From Defluviimonas aquaemixtae (GTDB lineage Bacteria; Pseudomonadota; Alphaproteobacteria; Rhodobacterales; Rhodobacteraceae): DNA of 64,000 bases. Shown in pieces: positions 33,370 through 42,312 of this stretch (the stretch's first letter is position 1; every line of letters begins with the position of its first letter). The notes beneath the pieces were generated by a model, which had not been told where the DNA came from, did not search any database, and worked only from the letters and a program-made list of their open reading frames with translations. The DNA lies in assembly GCF_900302475.1 (NCBI RefSeq), contig NZ_OMOQ01000001.1, positions 248,001-312,000 of the forward strand, written 5' to 3'. Both the position numbers and the translations under genes were made by a program.

Positions 33370-35582
33370 CAGACACCTCCCTCATCATGGGCGAGCCGGC
33401 GCCCGATCTGCGTTCGGCCCACCAGAAGTTGCAAGAGGCCGACCGCCGCCAGCATCACGAATATCAGCGTCGTCGAATAGGCGATGGCTAGGCCGTAATC
33501 GTTGTTCTCCACCCGGCCGATGATATAGCTCGTCGCCATGTCGTAACGGGCGGAGACGAGGAAGATCACCGCCGAAATCGCAGTCATGGCACGGACGAAG
33601 CTGTAGACGAGGGCGGCGAGGATCGCGGGGCGCAGAAGCGGCAGGATCACCCGGCGGAAGGTCTGCCAGCTATTCGCGCCGAGGGTCAGCGAGCTTTCGT
33701 CGAGCGAGCGGTCGAGTTGGCTCATCGAGGCGATGCCGGCGCGGACGCCGACGGGCATGTTGCGGAAGATGAAGCTGATGACGAGGATGAGGCCGGTTCC
33801 CGTGATCTCGATCGGGGGCACGTTGAAGGCGAGGATGTAGCTCACGCCGATCACGGTGCCGGGAATTGCGAAGCTCAGCATTGTGCCGAATTCGAAGCTG
33901 CGTTTGCCCGCAAAGTTCTGGCGGGTGAGCAAATAGGCGGTAATCAGGCCCACGCCGGCGGTGAGGGGCGCCGCGACAGTCGCGATCAGCATTGTCGTCC
34001 AGAAGCTGTCCCAGGCCGAGCCGGTCCAGCGGATGCCGCCATCTTCGAGCCGGACCGAAAACGCGGTGATATAGTGCTTGAAGGTAAGCGTGTTGTCGAC
34101 GCCCCAGAGCTGCACGACCGAGCCGTAAAGGATCATCGCATAGATCACGAGCGTGAACGTCGCCCAGAGCGCGGCGACGATGTAGACCGGGATGGCGAGG
34201 CCCCTTGGCATCTCGGGGTGTACGCCCGCGTCTCCCTTTCCGGTGACGGTCGTGTAGCTCTTGCGGCCAAGCCAAACGCGTTGGAGGTAGAAGGCAGCGA
34301 GAGTGAAACCCAGAAGCACGATCGCCAGCACTGCTGCGCGGCCCTGATCGTACTGCGCTCCGACTATGGCGAAGAAGATCTCGGTCGACAGCACGTCATA
34401 GTTGCCGCCAAGGACGAGCGGATTGCCGAAATCGGCCATGCTTTCGATGAACCCCAGCAGGAACGCGTTCGCAAGGCCGGGCCGCATCAACGGCAACGAA
34501 ACGGTGCGGAAGGTCTGCCAGCGGTTAGCGCGCAAGGTCTGCGCGGCTTCCTCCATCGAAGGCGAGACGCCTTCGACGACACCGATGAGTACGAGGAAGG
34601 CGATGGGCGTGAATGCGAGAATCTGGGCGATGAGAATTCCGGGCAACCCATAAATCCAGCGCGTCGGGCGCACGTCCATCACGTCGGCGACCCAGGTGGT
34701 GACGGCGCCGGAGAGACCGAAGAGAAGAATGATCGCAAGGCCGATTACAAAAGGTGGTGTTATGATCGGGAGGACCGTCAGCGCTCTGAGGCTACGCTTC
34801 AGCCGGAAGTTTGAGCGGGTGAGGACGAGGGCGAAAACAAGTCCGAGCGCGGTGGTAATGATCCCGACGAGTACGGCGAGGAAGAACGAATTCCACGCCA
34901 CCCCGCAGCGACCGCCCGTCAGGCAGCCGAGGCCCCAGATCCGGTTGTCGAAGAACTTCGACAAGAAGACCAGCGCGGAATAGCCGCCTTCCTCGGTGAT
35001 GAAGGCCGCGATCAGCATCTTGGCAATGGGGAAAAAGACGAAGATGGTCACGACCGCGATCACGCCACCGATCGCGCCGGTGACGAACACATCGCCGTTG
35101 ATCGCGCCGCGCGCCGCGATGCCTTGCGTGAAGAGGAACAGAAAGGCTGAGGCGACGACCAATGCGCCGTAGCCCATGCCGAACTGCCGGTTCTCAAGCG
35201 GCCCGAACAGCGTCTGAAGCCAGTCCGCTGTCCAGCCGCGGATGCCGATGCCGAGACCTTGGGCGGTGAGCCAGGCGAAGCCGCACCCGCCCGCGGCAAG
35301 CAAGACCAGCGCGAACGAGGGATCGGTCTTGCGGTGGTTCAGGACCAGCAGCGGTGCGGCCAGTGCCAGAAGCATCGGCGCGAGCCACAGCTTCTCTCCT
35401 TGCGCCAAAAGCAAGGCGGCGGGCGCATAGTCGCGATCCGTCGGCCAGCCGTCGATAAGCCATTCAAAGCGCCAGAAATCCTCCACCCCATACCAAGGGA
35501 TGACACAGAAACCCGCCCATCCGGCAACGATCCAGAAGATCAGCACCGGATGGGTGGTTCGCTCCGACGTGACTTCGCGCAA
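33369..35582 (-). CDS. ABC importer permease, FbpB-type double-domain
   Basis: A 737-residue permease made of two fused binding-protein-dependent transport domains, each with an EAA loop: VEGVSPSMEEAAQTLRANRW in the first half and QLDRSLDESSLTLGANSW in the second. About 12-14 helices are visible, with extra N-terminal helices compared with typical 500-600-residue FbpB/AfuB proteins. The double-domain design is usual for ferric-iron importers and some related systems. It follows the binding protein by five bases and the ATPase overlaps its stop by one base. Confidence 0.9.
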   Translation of the reverse strand: MREVTSERTTHPVLIFWIVAGWAGFCVIPWYGVEDFWRFEWLIDGWPTDRDYAPAALLLAQGEKLWLAPMLLALAAPLLVLNHRKTDPSFALVLLAAGGCGFAWLTAQGLGIGIRGWTADWLQTLFGPLENRQFGMGYGALVVASAFLFLFTQGIAARGAINGDVFVTGAIGGVIAVVTIFVFFPIAKMLIAAFITEEGGYSALVFLSKFFDNRIWGLGCLTGGRCGVAWNSFFLAVLVGIITTALGLVFALVLTRSNFRLKRSLRALTVLPIITPPFVIGLAIILLFGLSGAVTTWVADVMDVRPTRWIYGLPGILIAQILAFTPIAFLVLIGVVEGVSPSMEEAAQTLRANRWQTFRTVSLPLMRPGLANAFLLGFIESMADFGNPLVLGGNYDVLSTEIFFAIVGAQYDQGRAAVLAIVLLGFTLAAFYLQRVWLGRKSYTTVTGKGDAGVHPEMPRGLAIPVYIVAALWATFTLVIYAMILYGSVVQLWGVDNTLTFKHYITAFSVRLEDGGIRWTGSAWDSFWTTMLIATVAAPLTAGVGLITAYLLTRQNFAGKRSFEFGTMLSFAIPGTVIGVSYILAFNVPPIEITGTGLILVISFIFRNMPVGVRAGIASMSQLDRSLDESSLTLGANSWQTFRRVILPLLRPAILAALVYSFVRAMTAISAVIFLVSARYDMATSYIIGRVENNDYGLAIAYSTTLIFVMLAAVGLLQLLVGRTQIGRRLAHDEGGV

Positions 35583-35587
35583 GACGC

Positions 35588-36604
35588 TTACTGCGGCAGG
35601 GTGGAGACGTCGCTATCCCACTTGGACAGAAGCCGCTTGCGCTCGTCGCTCGACCCGTACTTCTTGAAGTCGTAGTCGATGAGCTTGATCGAGGCGAGAT
35701 CTGGCGCCTTGTCCGAGGTCTGGGCACCCTTGTTCGACGGAACCTGGAAAGCGTTGACCTCAAGCGCGAGGTTCTGCGCCTCGGCCGTCAGCGCCCAGTC
35801 GTAGAACTGCTTGGCCTCGTCGAGGTTGCGCGCGCCCGCGATGATCGACATCGAGCCGATCTCGTAGCCGGTGCCCTCGCAAGGTGCGACCGTCACGACC
35901 GGAAATCCCGCCACAGTCTGCGCGACTGCGTCATGCATGAAGACGATGCCGACCGTCGTCTCTCCGCGCCCCGCCGCCTTGATCGGCGCGGAGCCCGATT
36001 TCGTGTACTGGTTCACGTTGGCGTGTAGCCGCTTCATGTAGTCGAAGCCGCCATCCTCGCCAAAAAGCTGCATCATCGTGGCGAGCGTCGTGTAAGCCGT
36101 GCCCGAGGAGTTAGGGTTGGCGATCTGGACGTGGCCCTTGAATTCCGGCTTGGTCAGGTCCTCCCAACAGGCCGGTTCGGGCAATCCCTCAGCCGCCAGG
36201 AGATCTGAGTTGTAACCGAAGCCGAGCGCACCGGAATAGATGCCGATCGTGCGGTCGCCCGCACTTTCCGCCTGCGAGATCGCCCACTCATGCAGTTCCT
36301 CGCGCAGGGGAGAGACGTAGGGCTCCGTCAACCCTTCTTCGGCGGCCTGAAGGTGCGGATCGCCGGTGCCGCCCCACCAGACGTCGCCTTTGGGGTTGGA
36401 CGCCTCGGCCTTGACCTGGGCGAAGGTCTCGCCCGATGATTTGCGCGTCATATCGACGTCAATGCCGGTCGCGTCCTCGAAGCCGCGCGCCATGACCTGG
36501 CACCATTCCTCTTGCGCCGAACAATACAGGCTGAGCTTGCCCGCGGCTTCCGCTGCACTTCCCGCCGATATTGCAATCAACGACGCTCCGACCAGGTATC
36601 TCAT
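35588..36604 (-). CDS. ABC importer periplasmic substrate-binding protein (COG1840-like)
   Basis: A 338-residue periplasmic protein. Signal peptide MRYLVGASLIAISAGSAAEA is cleaved near residue 20; the mature start KLSLYCSAQEEWCQVMARGF has two Cys (28 and 35) that could form a disulfide. The fold follows the iron-binding-protein family (FbpA/AfuA/FutA): VKAEASNPKGDVWWGGTGDPHLQAA, YNSDLL and SMSIIAGARNLDEAKQFYDWAL. Substrate (ferric iron, another oxyanion, phosphonate or thiamine) cannot be fixed from sequence. The start ATG has a strong GGAGGAA eight bases ahead; the longer open frame is rejected. First gene of the importer operon. Confidence 0.88.
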   Translation of the reverse strand: MRYLVGASLIAISAGSAAEAAGKLSLYCSAQEEWCQVMARGFEDATGIDVDMTRKSSGETFAQVKAEASNPKGDVWWGGTGDPHLQAAEEGLTEPYVSPLREELHEWAISQAESAGDRTIGIYSGALGFGYNSDLLAAEGLPEPACWEDLTKPEFKGHVQIANPNSSGTAYTTLATMMQLFGEDGGFDYMKRLHANVNQYTKSGSAPIKAAGRGETTVGIVFMHDAVAQTVAGFPVVTVAPCEGTGYEIGSMSIIAGARNLDEAKQFYDWALTAEAQNLALEVNAFQVPSNKGAQTSDKAPDLASIKLIDYDFKKYGSSDERKRLLSKWDSDVSTLPQ

Positions 36605-37331
36605 CAGTAGTTCCTCCCATTGCAGATCTTTTTTGTAACAGTTTTTTGTCAGGCTATGCGCGCGGCGGAGACGTAGCAAGATCATTCGTGGCCGGGGTTT
36701 TTTCACCGATGTGCCTTTGGTCCCTCGTCAGTGCCTCCGGAACATCCAAGCTGGATTCTATGGAAAGGAATCTGTCGGTACTCATCATCCAGACCAACGC
36801 CGTTCGTACTATCCGGTGAATGGCACCCTGCTGCCCGCTTCCACCGGTACCGGACTTTCGCGCCAATTCAGGGGCCGTGTCTGCCTCAAGCGAAGATTGC
36901 GTCGGCCGACCTTTGTCGTGCGAGCGGACTAACAGCCGGTCCAGATACTGCGCAGCGCGCGAAAGGCCGTGCTGGTAAAGCCTCACTGCAGCGACGCTGA
37001 CTTGGGCCGATGGCCGGATTGGTTAGTCGACTGCCAGGTGTCCGCGCCCGCTTTCTGTTCAAGGAACTCTTGACAGCGCCGCTCCGAAGCCTCATGTCCG
37101 ATGCAATGCTGCGCTGCCGCGTGAGGCAGCCGCGCTCGGAAATTTATGCGCATCAGCGAAAATCAACCTCCCAGTTCCCCATCACGCAGGGTTCTAGACG
37201 CGAAGCCGGGCAGAGCGAGAGCCACTCGCCAGTCACCAGGCCTTGCAGCACCCTCGTGCGCCGCACTTCGCGCGGCCATGCATCAATTCCGCGCGGCCAA
37301 TGGGCCCAATGCGCGGGCGAAAGGATACCGT
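36605..37331. other. 727-base intergenic region, no supported gene
   Basis: It separates the minus-strand importer operon from the plus-strand helicase. Several open frames exist on both strands but none has a convincing start, codon pattern or recognisable product. On the minus strand, directly upstream of the importer start, the sequence contains two ACAAAAAA repeats spaced 14 bases apart, a plausible promoter or regulator region. TTGACA at 37070 might be a minus-35 for the helicase, without a clear minus-10. This is unusually long for a window with such short gaps. Confidence 0.4.
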
Positions 37332-38597
37332 TTGTTCGATTTCGACATGCTTGGCCTCGCGCCGGCTCTGACCGAGGCGCTCGCGCACGCCGGTCTTTCC
37401 CAACCGACTCCGATCCAGAACCAGGCCATTCCGCTGGCGCTGGAAGGTCACGACATTCTTGGCCTTGCGCAGACCGGCACCGGAAAGACGCTGGCATTCG
37501 GGCTTCCGCTCATCGACCACCTGCTCGCGATGCCAGGCAAGCCTGCACCGAAAACCGCCAAGGCACTAGTTCTGGCGCCGACGCGGGAGCTTGCGAACCA
37601 GATCGCCGAGAACCTGCGCGGCCTCACCGTAAAGACGAAGATCAGGGTTGCTATCGTGGTTGGCGGGCAATCCATCGGCAGGCAGATCGAGCTGCTTCGG
37701 CGCGGCACGGACATCCTCGTGGCAACGCCCGGGCGGCTAATCGACCTGATGGAACGCGATGCGGTTGACCTCGGCACGGTCCGGCACCTGGTGCTGGACG
37801 AGGCCGACCAGATGCTGGATCTCGGTTTCATCCATGCGCTCAGGAAGATCGCGCCGCGGCTGGGGACGCCACGGCAGACGATGCTGTTCTCGGCCACCAT
37901 GCCGAAACAGATGGAGGAGCTGAGCCGCGCCTATCTGACCGATCCGCGACGGGTGCAGGTCGCGCCTCCGGGCAAGGCGGCAGACAAGATCACGCAGTCC
38001 ATCCATTTCTTAGAGAAACCACGCAAGCCCGCCAAACTGCGCGAGATTCTGTCGCGCGACCTTGACGCGCTGACGCTGGTCTTCGCGCGCACCAAACATG
38101 GCGCTGAGAAACTGATGAAGGGTCTCGTCGCCGATGGATACAATGCCGCCTCGATCCATGGCAATAAAAGCCAGGGCCAGCGCGACCGGGCGATCAAGGC
38201 GTTTCGCGACCGCACCGTGACAGTGCTCGTGGCGACCGACGTTGCGGCGCGGGGCATCGACATTCCGGATGTGGGCTATGTCGTCAACTACGAGTTGCCG
38301 GAGGTGCCTGACAACTACGTGCACCGCATCGGCCGCACAGCGCGGGCCGGGCGCGAAGGAGAGGCGATCTCGTTCTGCGCGCCGGAAGAGGGCGATCTGC
38401 TGCGCCAAATCCAGAAGCTGATGAAGGTCGAGATTCCAGTGGCAAGCGGAAAGATGTCCGCAATGGCCAGTTTGGAAAAGGTCGGGCGACGCAAAGGGCC
38501 CGCGCGGCGCAGTGGTCGGAAATCGGGTGCGGTAGCAGAGGTCGAGAAAGCTGGTACAGCCAAGCGGCGCCGTCCCCGCCGCCGCCGCGCTGCCTGA
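37332..38597 (+). CDS. DEAD-box RNA helicase
   Basis: A 421-residue ATP-dependent RNA helicase of the RhlE/SrmB type. Motifs in order: Q motif QPTPIQNQAI, Walker A AQTGTGKT, Ib TPGR, II VLDEADQML, III FSATMPKQM, V RGIDIPDVGYV and VI HRIGRTARAGR, followed by a highly basic C-terminal tail (RRRPRRRRAA at the end) that likely binds RNA. I placed the start at a TTG at 37332: AAGGA lies six bases upstream and it gives the standard LFDFDMLGLAPALTEAL opening; an upstream ATG at 37278 adds 18 unconserved residues. Sits alone. Confidence 0.88.
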   Translation: MFDFDMLGLAPALTEALAHAGLSQPTPIQNQAIPLALEGHDILGLAQTGTGKTLAFGLPLIDHLLAMPGKPAPKTAKALVLAPTRELANQIAENLRGLTVKTKIRVAIVVGGQSIGRQIELLRRGTDILVATPGRLIDLMERDAVDLGTVRHLVLDEADQMLDLGFIHALRKIAPRLGTPRQTMLFSATMPKQMEELSRAYLTDPRRVQVAPPGKAADKITQSIHFLEKPRKPAKLREILSRDLDALTLVFARTKHGAEKLMKGLVADGYNAASIHGNKSQGQRDRAIKAFRDRTVTVLVATDVAARGIDIPDVGYVVNYELPEVPDNYVHRIGRTARAGREGEAISFCAPEEGDLLRQIQKLMKVEIPVASGKMSAMASLEKVGRRKGPARRSGRKSGAVAEVEKAGTAKRRRPRRRRAA

Positions 38598-38892
38598 TTT
38601 GCGTTGATGCAGCATTGGGCGCGGCGTCATTCCGGCATCGCCCGGGCTGGGCACTTGGCGATCGGCCATTGGGTCGCATTCGACAGACCGGATCGGTTGC
38701 ATGCCAAGTTTTGCGCCAAAGGTACTGGGAGTTATCCCTGCAACTGAGCCATCTCAGCTGGCGTAGCAGCGCTTTTCTTCGACCAACCCTCTTCTCGGGC
38801 TTTCAGTGGTTGGTGTCGAAAAGACAGGTTTCCGAATCGCGAGACTTGGCGCAATACGCGCTTGATAACAGACTGTAATTAAAAGGCTTTCT
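38598..38892. other. Spacer downstream of the helicase gene
   Basis: 295 bases with no supported gene. A short inverted repeat (CTGAG/CTCAG, 38744-38757) is visible but too weak to call a terminator. The last part is AT-richer and may carry a promoter for the small frame that follows. Confidence 0.35.
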
Positions 38893-39135
38893 GTGGAAAG
38901 TAGACCCGATAGCGCGTCTTTGTTTCCGCGCATCGTACCGATCGCGCGGCGAGCCCTGCCTGACGAGATGCGCCGCTCGTCCAGGGCGGCCGTTCGGGGG
39001 ATCGGTCCGTGGCTCGTGCGCTTTGCCTGGCGGACCGCTCTGGCCGTCCTCCGGGGCGTCTGGCACAGCCTGTCGGTTCTTCCGGTTCTTGAGCTGATGG
39101 GACTCGCGGCGCTATTCATTTTCTTCAGCCTGTAG
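38893..39135 (+). CDS. Candidate small membrane protein (80 aa)
   Basis: Starts at GTG with AAAAGG six bases ahead, which is a good Shine-Dalgarno in a region otherwise empty. The product has an Arg-rich N-terminal half (RIVPIARRALPDEMRRSS), an amphipathic Trp-containing middle, and ends in a hydrophobic stretch (PVLELMGLAALFIFFSL) with no charged tail, compatible with a tail-anchored membrane segment. I do not recognise a family. It converges on the RND permease gene. Non-coding remains possible. Confidence 0.35.
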   Translation: MESRPDSASLFPRIVPIARRALPDEMRRSSRAAVRGIGPWLVRFAWRTALAVLRGVWHSLSVLPVLELMGLAALFIFFSL

Positions 39136-39183
39136 CACTGGCGTGCAGGCCCGCAATCGAGATGCCAGCAAAGCGGCCAAGCC

Positions 39184-42100
39184 CTATTCGGCCGGGCTCG
39201 CCGTGCTTTTCCCGCGCCAGCCAAACCAGCGCCGCTTCTTTGACTTGTCGACGCCCGGCCGACCCATGCCGCGTGAGGTCAGCATCAAGAGCGACGGCGT
39301 GACGACGAGCGTGAGGACAGTCGCGAAAGCAAGTCCGAAGACGATGGCGGAACTGAGCGAGATCCACCACTGGGTCGAAGGCGCGCCCAAGGTGGTCTCA
39401 TGGCTCATAAGTTCGAGGTTGAAGCCGAAGGCGATGGGCAGGACGCCGAGAATGGCCGTTACGGCGGTCAGCACCACGGGCCGGGCGCGTTCATGGCAGG
39501 TCTCGAGAATCGCTTCGACCTTCTCCATGCCCTCGCGGCGGAGATTGTCGTAGGTGTCGATCAGAACGATGTTGTTGTTCACGACAACGCCTGCGAGCGC
39601 AATGATCCCGATCCCGGTCATCACGATGCCGAAGGGCTGACCCATGATCATGAGACCGAGGAAGACGCCGATCGTCGACATGATGACGGCCGAGAAGATC
39701 AACCCGACCGAGATGAAGCGGTTGAACTGCGCGAGCAGCACCGCGAAGATGAGCGCGAGCGCGGCCAGGAACGCCTTGCCCAAGAAGGCGCTGGCTTCCG
39801 CCTGTTCCTCGTCCTCGCCCGCCAGTTGCCAGCGGATGCCGTTCGCCTCGAGATCGGATTCGGCGAGCCGCGCGGCGATGGCCTGCCGAATCGGGTCGGC
39901 CTGTATGCCTTCGCGGATGTTGGCCTGAACCGTCACCGTCCGGCGCCCGTCGATCCGGGTCAGCGTGCCCACCGTCGGAACCGGTTCGCGGGTCACGAAG
40001 TTGGCGATTGGAACGGGCCCCTCGGTGGTTTCGACGCGCAGCTGGTCGAGATGGGAGATCGTGCGCTGGTCGGGCGGCAGGCGCAGGACGATGTCCACAG
40101 CGTCGTCGGACCCGGCCGGACGGAAATCCGAGAGCTTGAGCCCGTCGGTGACGAGCTGCACCACCGATCCCACCGCGCCCGGCGAGATGCCATAGCGCGC
40201 GGCGGCGGCGCGATCGACCCGGATTTCCCAGTCGATGCCGGGCGGCGGCAGGCCGTTGTCAACGTCGATCACGTCGGGTGTTTCGTCCAACTCGTCCGCG
40301 ACTCGGGTCGCCGCTTCCTTCAGCCCCCTTGGATCGGCGGCTGACAGACGGATCTGGATCGCCTTGCCCGTCGGGGGCCCCGCGTCCGGCACCGAGACTT
40401 CGATCTCGACACCGGGGATGCCCTGCATCTCGTCGCGCAGGTCGGCGAGGATGGCGTTCGCGTTCTTGCGTTCGCGCCAGTCGATGAATTCGTACTGGAT
40501 GACGCCGACCACGTCCTCGGCGACCTCGTTGCCCGGCCCCCCGCCCGCGCCAGAGCGCGTATAGACTGTCTTGATCCCCGGCCAGCCGAGAATCCGCTCC
40601 TCGGCCTGGGCGACGAGCTCGTCTTTCTCGTCGATCGACAGGTTGCCGCGGGCGTGGACGTATAGAAGCCCGTAATCCGGCTCGACATTGGGGAAGAATT
40701 CAACACCTTTGCCGTAAGTTCCGTAAGCATAGGGCACGGCTACGAGCGTCGCGACGGCGGTCAGGGTCACGAGCCAGGGATGCCGGATCGCGCGTGCGAC
40801 GAAGCGCATGTAGAGGTTGTTGCGGCTCCGGTCCTTCTCGACGACGGGCTTGGCGATGATCGCCCCGATCGTGGGCGCGAAATAGAGCGCGTAGACGAGC
40901 GACGCCGACAGCGTCGCGATCAGCGTGATCGGCATGTATTTCATGAACTCGCCGACAATACCGGGCCAGAACAAAAGGGGCGAGAACGCCGCGACGCGCG
41001 TCGCGGTGGCCGCGATCACCGGGCCGGTCATCCGATGCGAGGCGAGCGCGAATGCCTCGCGCTTTCCCATGCCTTCGGACATCCGGCGTTCGGCATATTC
41101 GGTCACGATGATCGCATCGTCGACGAGCATGCCAACCGCAAGGATCAGGCTGAACAGGACGACGATGTTCACCGTGAGCCCCGCAAGCTGAAGCCCGAGA
41201 ATCCCGATAAGGAACGACGCCGGAATGGCGAGCCCGATCAAAAGCGACGCTCGGCCCGAAAGCGCGTAGAGAATGACGATGAAGACGAGGATCACCGCCG
41301 TCAGGACGGAGTTCTGAAGATCAGTAAGCAGCTGGCGGATCGTCGTCGACTTGTCCTGACTGAACGACACGACGGCACCTTCGGGCAGGAGCTTCTTGAA
41401 CTCCTCGGTCACCGCCTTCACACGGTCCACCGTCTCGACGAGGTTGGCGCCCGTGCGCTTGGACACCTCGATCGCGATAGCGGGCTTGCCATCGAGCCGG
41501 GTGATGGATTCGGGGTCCTTGTGGGTCGACCGGATCGCCGCCAGATCGCGTGCCCGCACGATCGCGGTGCCGTTCGAGATGACTGGCAGATTGGCGACAT
41601 CCTCGACTGTTTCGATGAGCGACGGCACTTTGATTGCGAAGCGCCCCTTATCGCCCTCGAGCGCACCGGCAGCAATCAATTGGTTGTTGGCGTTGACACC
41701 CGCGATGAGTTGATCGGCGCGCAGCCCGTAGGACGACAGCTTGGCCGGGTCGATGATGATTTCCACAAGATCGTCGCGCACGCCCTGAAGTGCAGCGTCC
41801 AGAACGCCTTCGACCTCTTCGATCCGGTCGCGCAACTCCCGGGCCTGGCGCGACAGAACGCGTTCGGGAACGTCGCCTGCGAGCGTCACGACAAGGACCG
41901 GAAACTCCGAGATGTTGACCTCGTGCACGCTCGGCTCATCGGCGCCCGACGGCAGGTCGCGCTTCGCCTCCGAGACTTTTGAGCGCACGTCATCGAGCGC
42001 CTTTTCGAGGTTGGCGCCAGCCTGAAACTCCAACAGCACGTTGCCGCCGCCCTGATACGCGGTCGCCGTCATCTCCTTGATGCCGGCGATCGTTTTCATC

Positions 42101-42309
42101 GACGTTTCCATTGGGCGCAGGAGGAGCCGTTCGCTATCTTCGGGCGAAATGCCCTGATAGCCAAGGCTGACATAGATGATCGGAATCTGGATGTCCGGCT
42201 CGGCTTCCTTTGGAATCGTTATGTATGCCTGCGCGCCGGCCAGCATCAGGAAGACGAGAACCGAAATCGTCAATCGCGCGTTACGGATCGTCCGTTCGAC
42301 AAGGCCCAT
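39184..42309 (-). CDS. RND-family efflux transporter permease (AcrB/HAE-like)
   Basis: A 1041-residue proton-driven efflux pump. N-terminal helix at residues 10-30, large periplasmic domains (about 35-330 and 560-870), and twelve helices. Helix 4 has the proton-relay motif ILAVGMLVDDAIIVTEYAERR (two adjacent Asp), and the C-terminal half has GIIALAGVVVNNNIVLIDTYD. The IPKEAEPDIQIPIIYVS start matches HAE1/CusA-related pumps lacking the long heavy-metal signature, so the substrate class is unassigned. It follows its adaptor by three bases; no TolC-like gene is adjacent. Confidence 0.94.
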   Translation of the reverse strand: MGLVERTIRNARLTISVLVFLMLAGAQAYITIPKEAEPDIQIPIIYVSLGYQGISPEDSERLLLRPMETSMKTIAGIKEMTATAYQGGGNVLLEFQAGANLEKALDDVRSKVSEAKRDLPSGADEPSVHEVNISEFPVLVVTLAGDVPERVLSRQARELRDRIEEVEGVLDAALQGVRDDLVEIIIDPAKLSSYGLRADQLIAGVNANNQLIAAGALEGDKGRFAIKVPSLIETVEDVANLPVISNGTAIVRARDLAAIRSTHKDPESITRLDGKPAIAIEVSKRTGANLVETVDRVKAVTEEFKKLLPEGAVVSFSQDKSTTIRQLLTDLQNSVLTAVILVFIVILYALSGRASLLIGLAIPASFLIGILGLQLAGLTVNIVVLFSLILAVGMLVDDAIIVTEYAERRMSEGMGKREAFALASHRMTGPVIAATATRVAAFSPLLFWPGIVGEFMKYMPITLIATLSASLVYALYFAPTIGAIIAKPVVEKDRSRNNLYMRFVARAIRHPWLVTLTAVATLVAVPYAYGTYGKGVEFFPNVEPDYGLLYVHARGNLSIDEKDELVAQAEERILGWPGIKTVYTRSGAGGGPGNEVAEDVVGVIQYEFIDWRERKNANAILADLRDEMQGIPGVEIEVSVPDAGPPTGKAIQIRLSAADPRGLKEAATRVADELDETPDVIDVDNGLPPPGIDWEIRVDRAAAARYGISPGAVGSVVQLVTDGLKLSDFRPAGSDDAVDIVLRLPPDQRTISHLDQLRVETTEGPVPIANFVTREPVPTVGTLTRIDGRRTVTVQANIREGIQADPIRQAIAARLAESDLEANGIRWQLAGEDEEQAEASAFLGKAFLAALALIFAVLLAQFNRFISVGLIFSAVIMSTIGVFLGLMIMGQPFGIVMTGIGIIALAGVVVNNNIVLIDTYDNLRREGMEKVEAILETCHERARPVVLTAVTAILGVLPIAFGFNLELMSHETTLGAPSTQWWISLSSAIVFGLAFATVLTLVVTPSLLMLTSRGMGRPGVDKSKKRRWFGWRGKSTASPAE

Positions 42310-42312
42310 GGG

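Noticed and set aside
33717..34814. 365-codon plus-strand frame in the importer permease gene
   Set aside because: Asp/Glu/Arg-rich antisense shadow of a membrane protein gene with no domain.
38744..38757. Short hairpin CTGAG/CTCAG after the helicase gene
   Set aside because: Only five pairs and no U-tract, too weak for a terminator.
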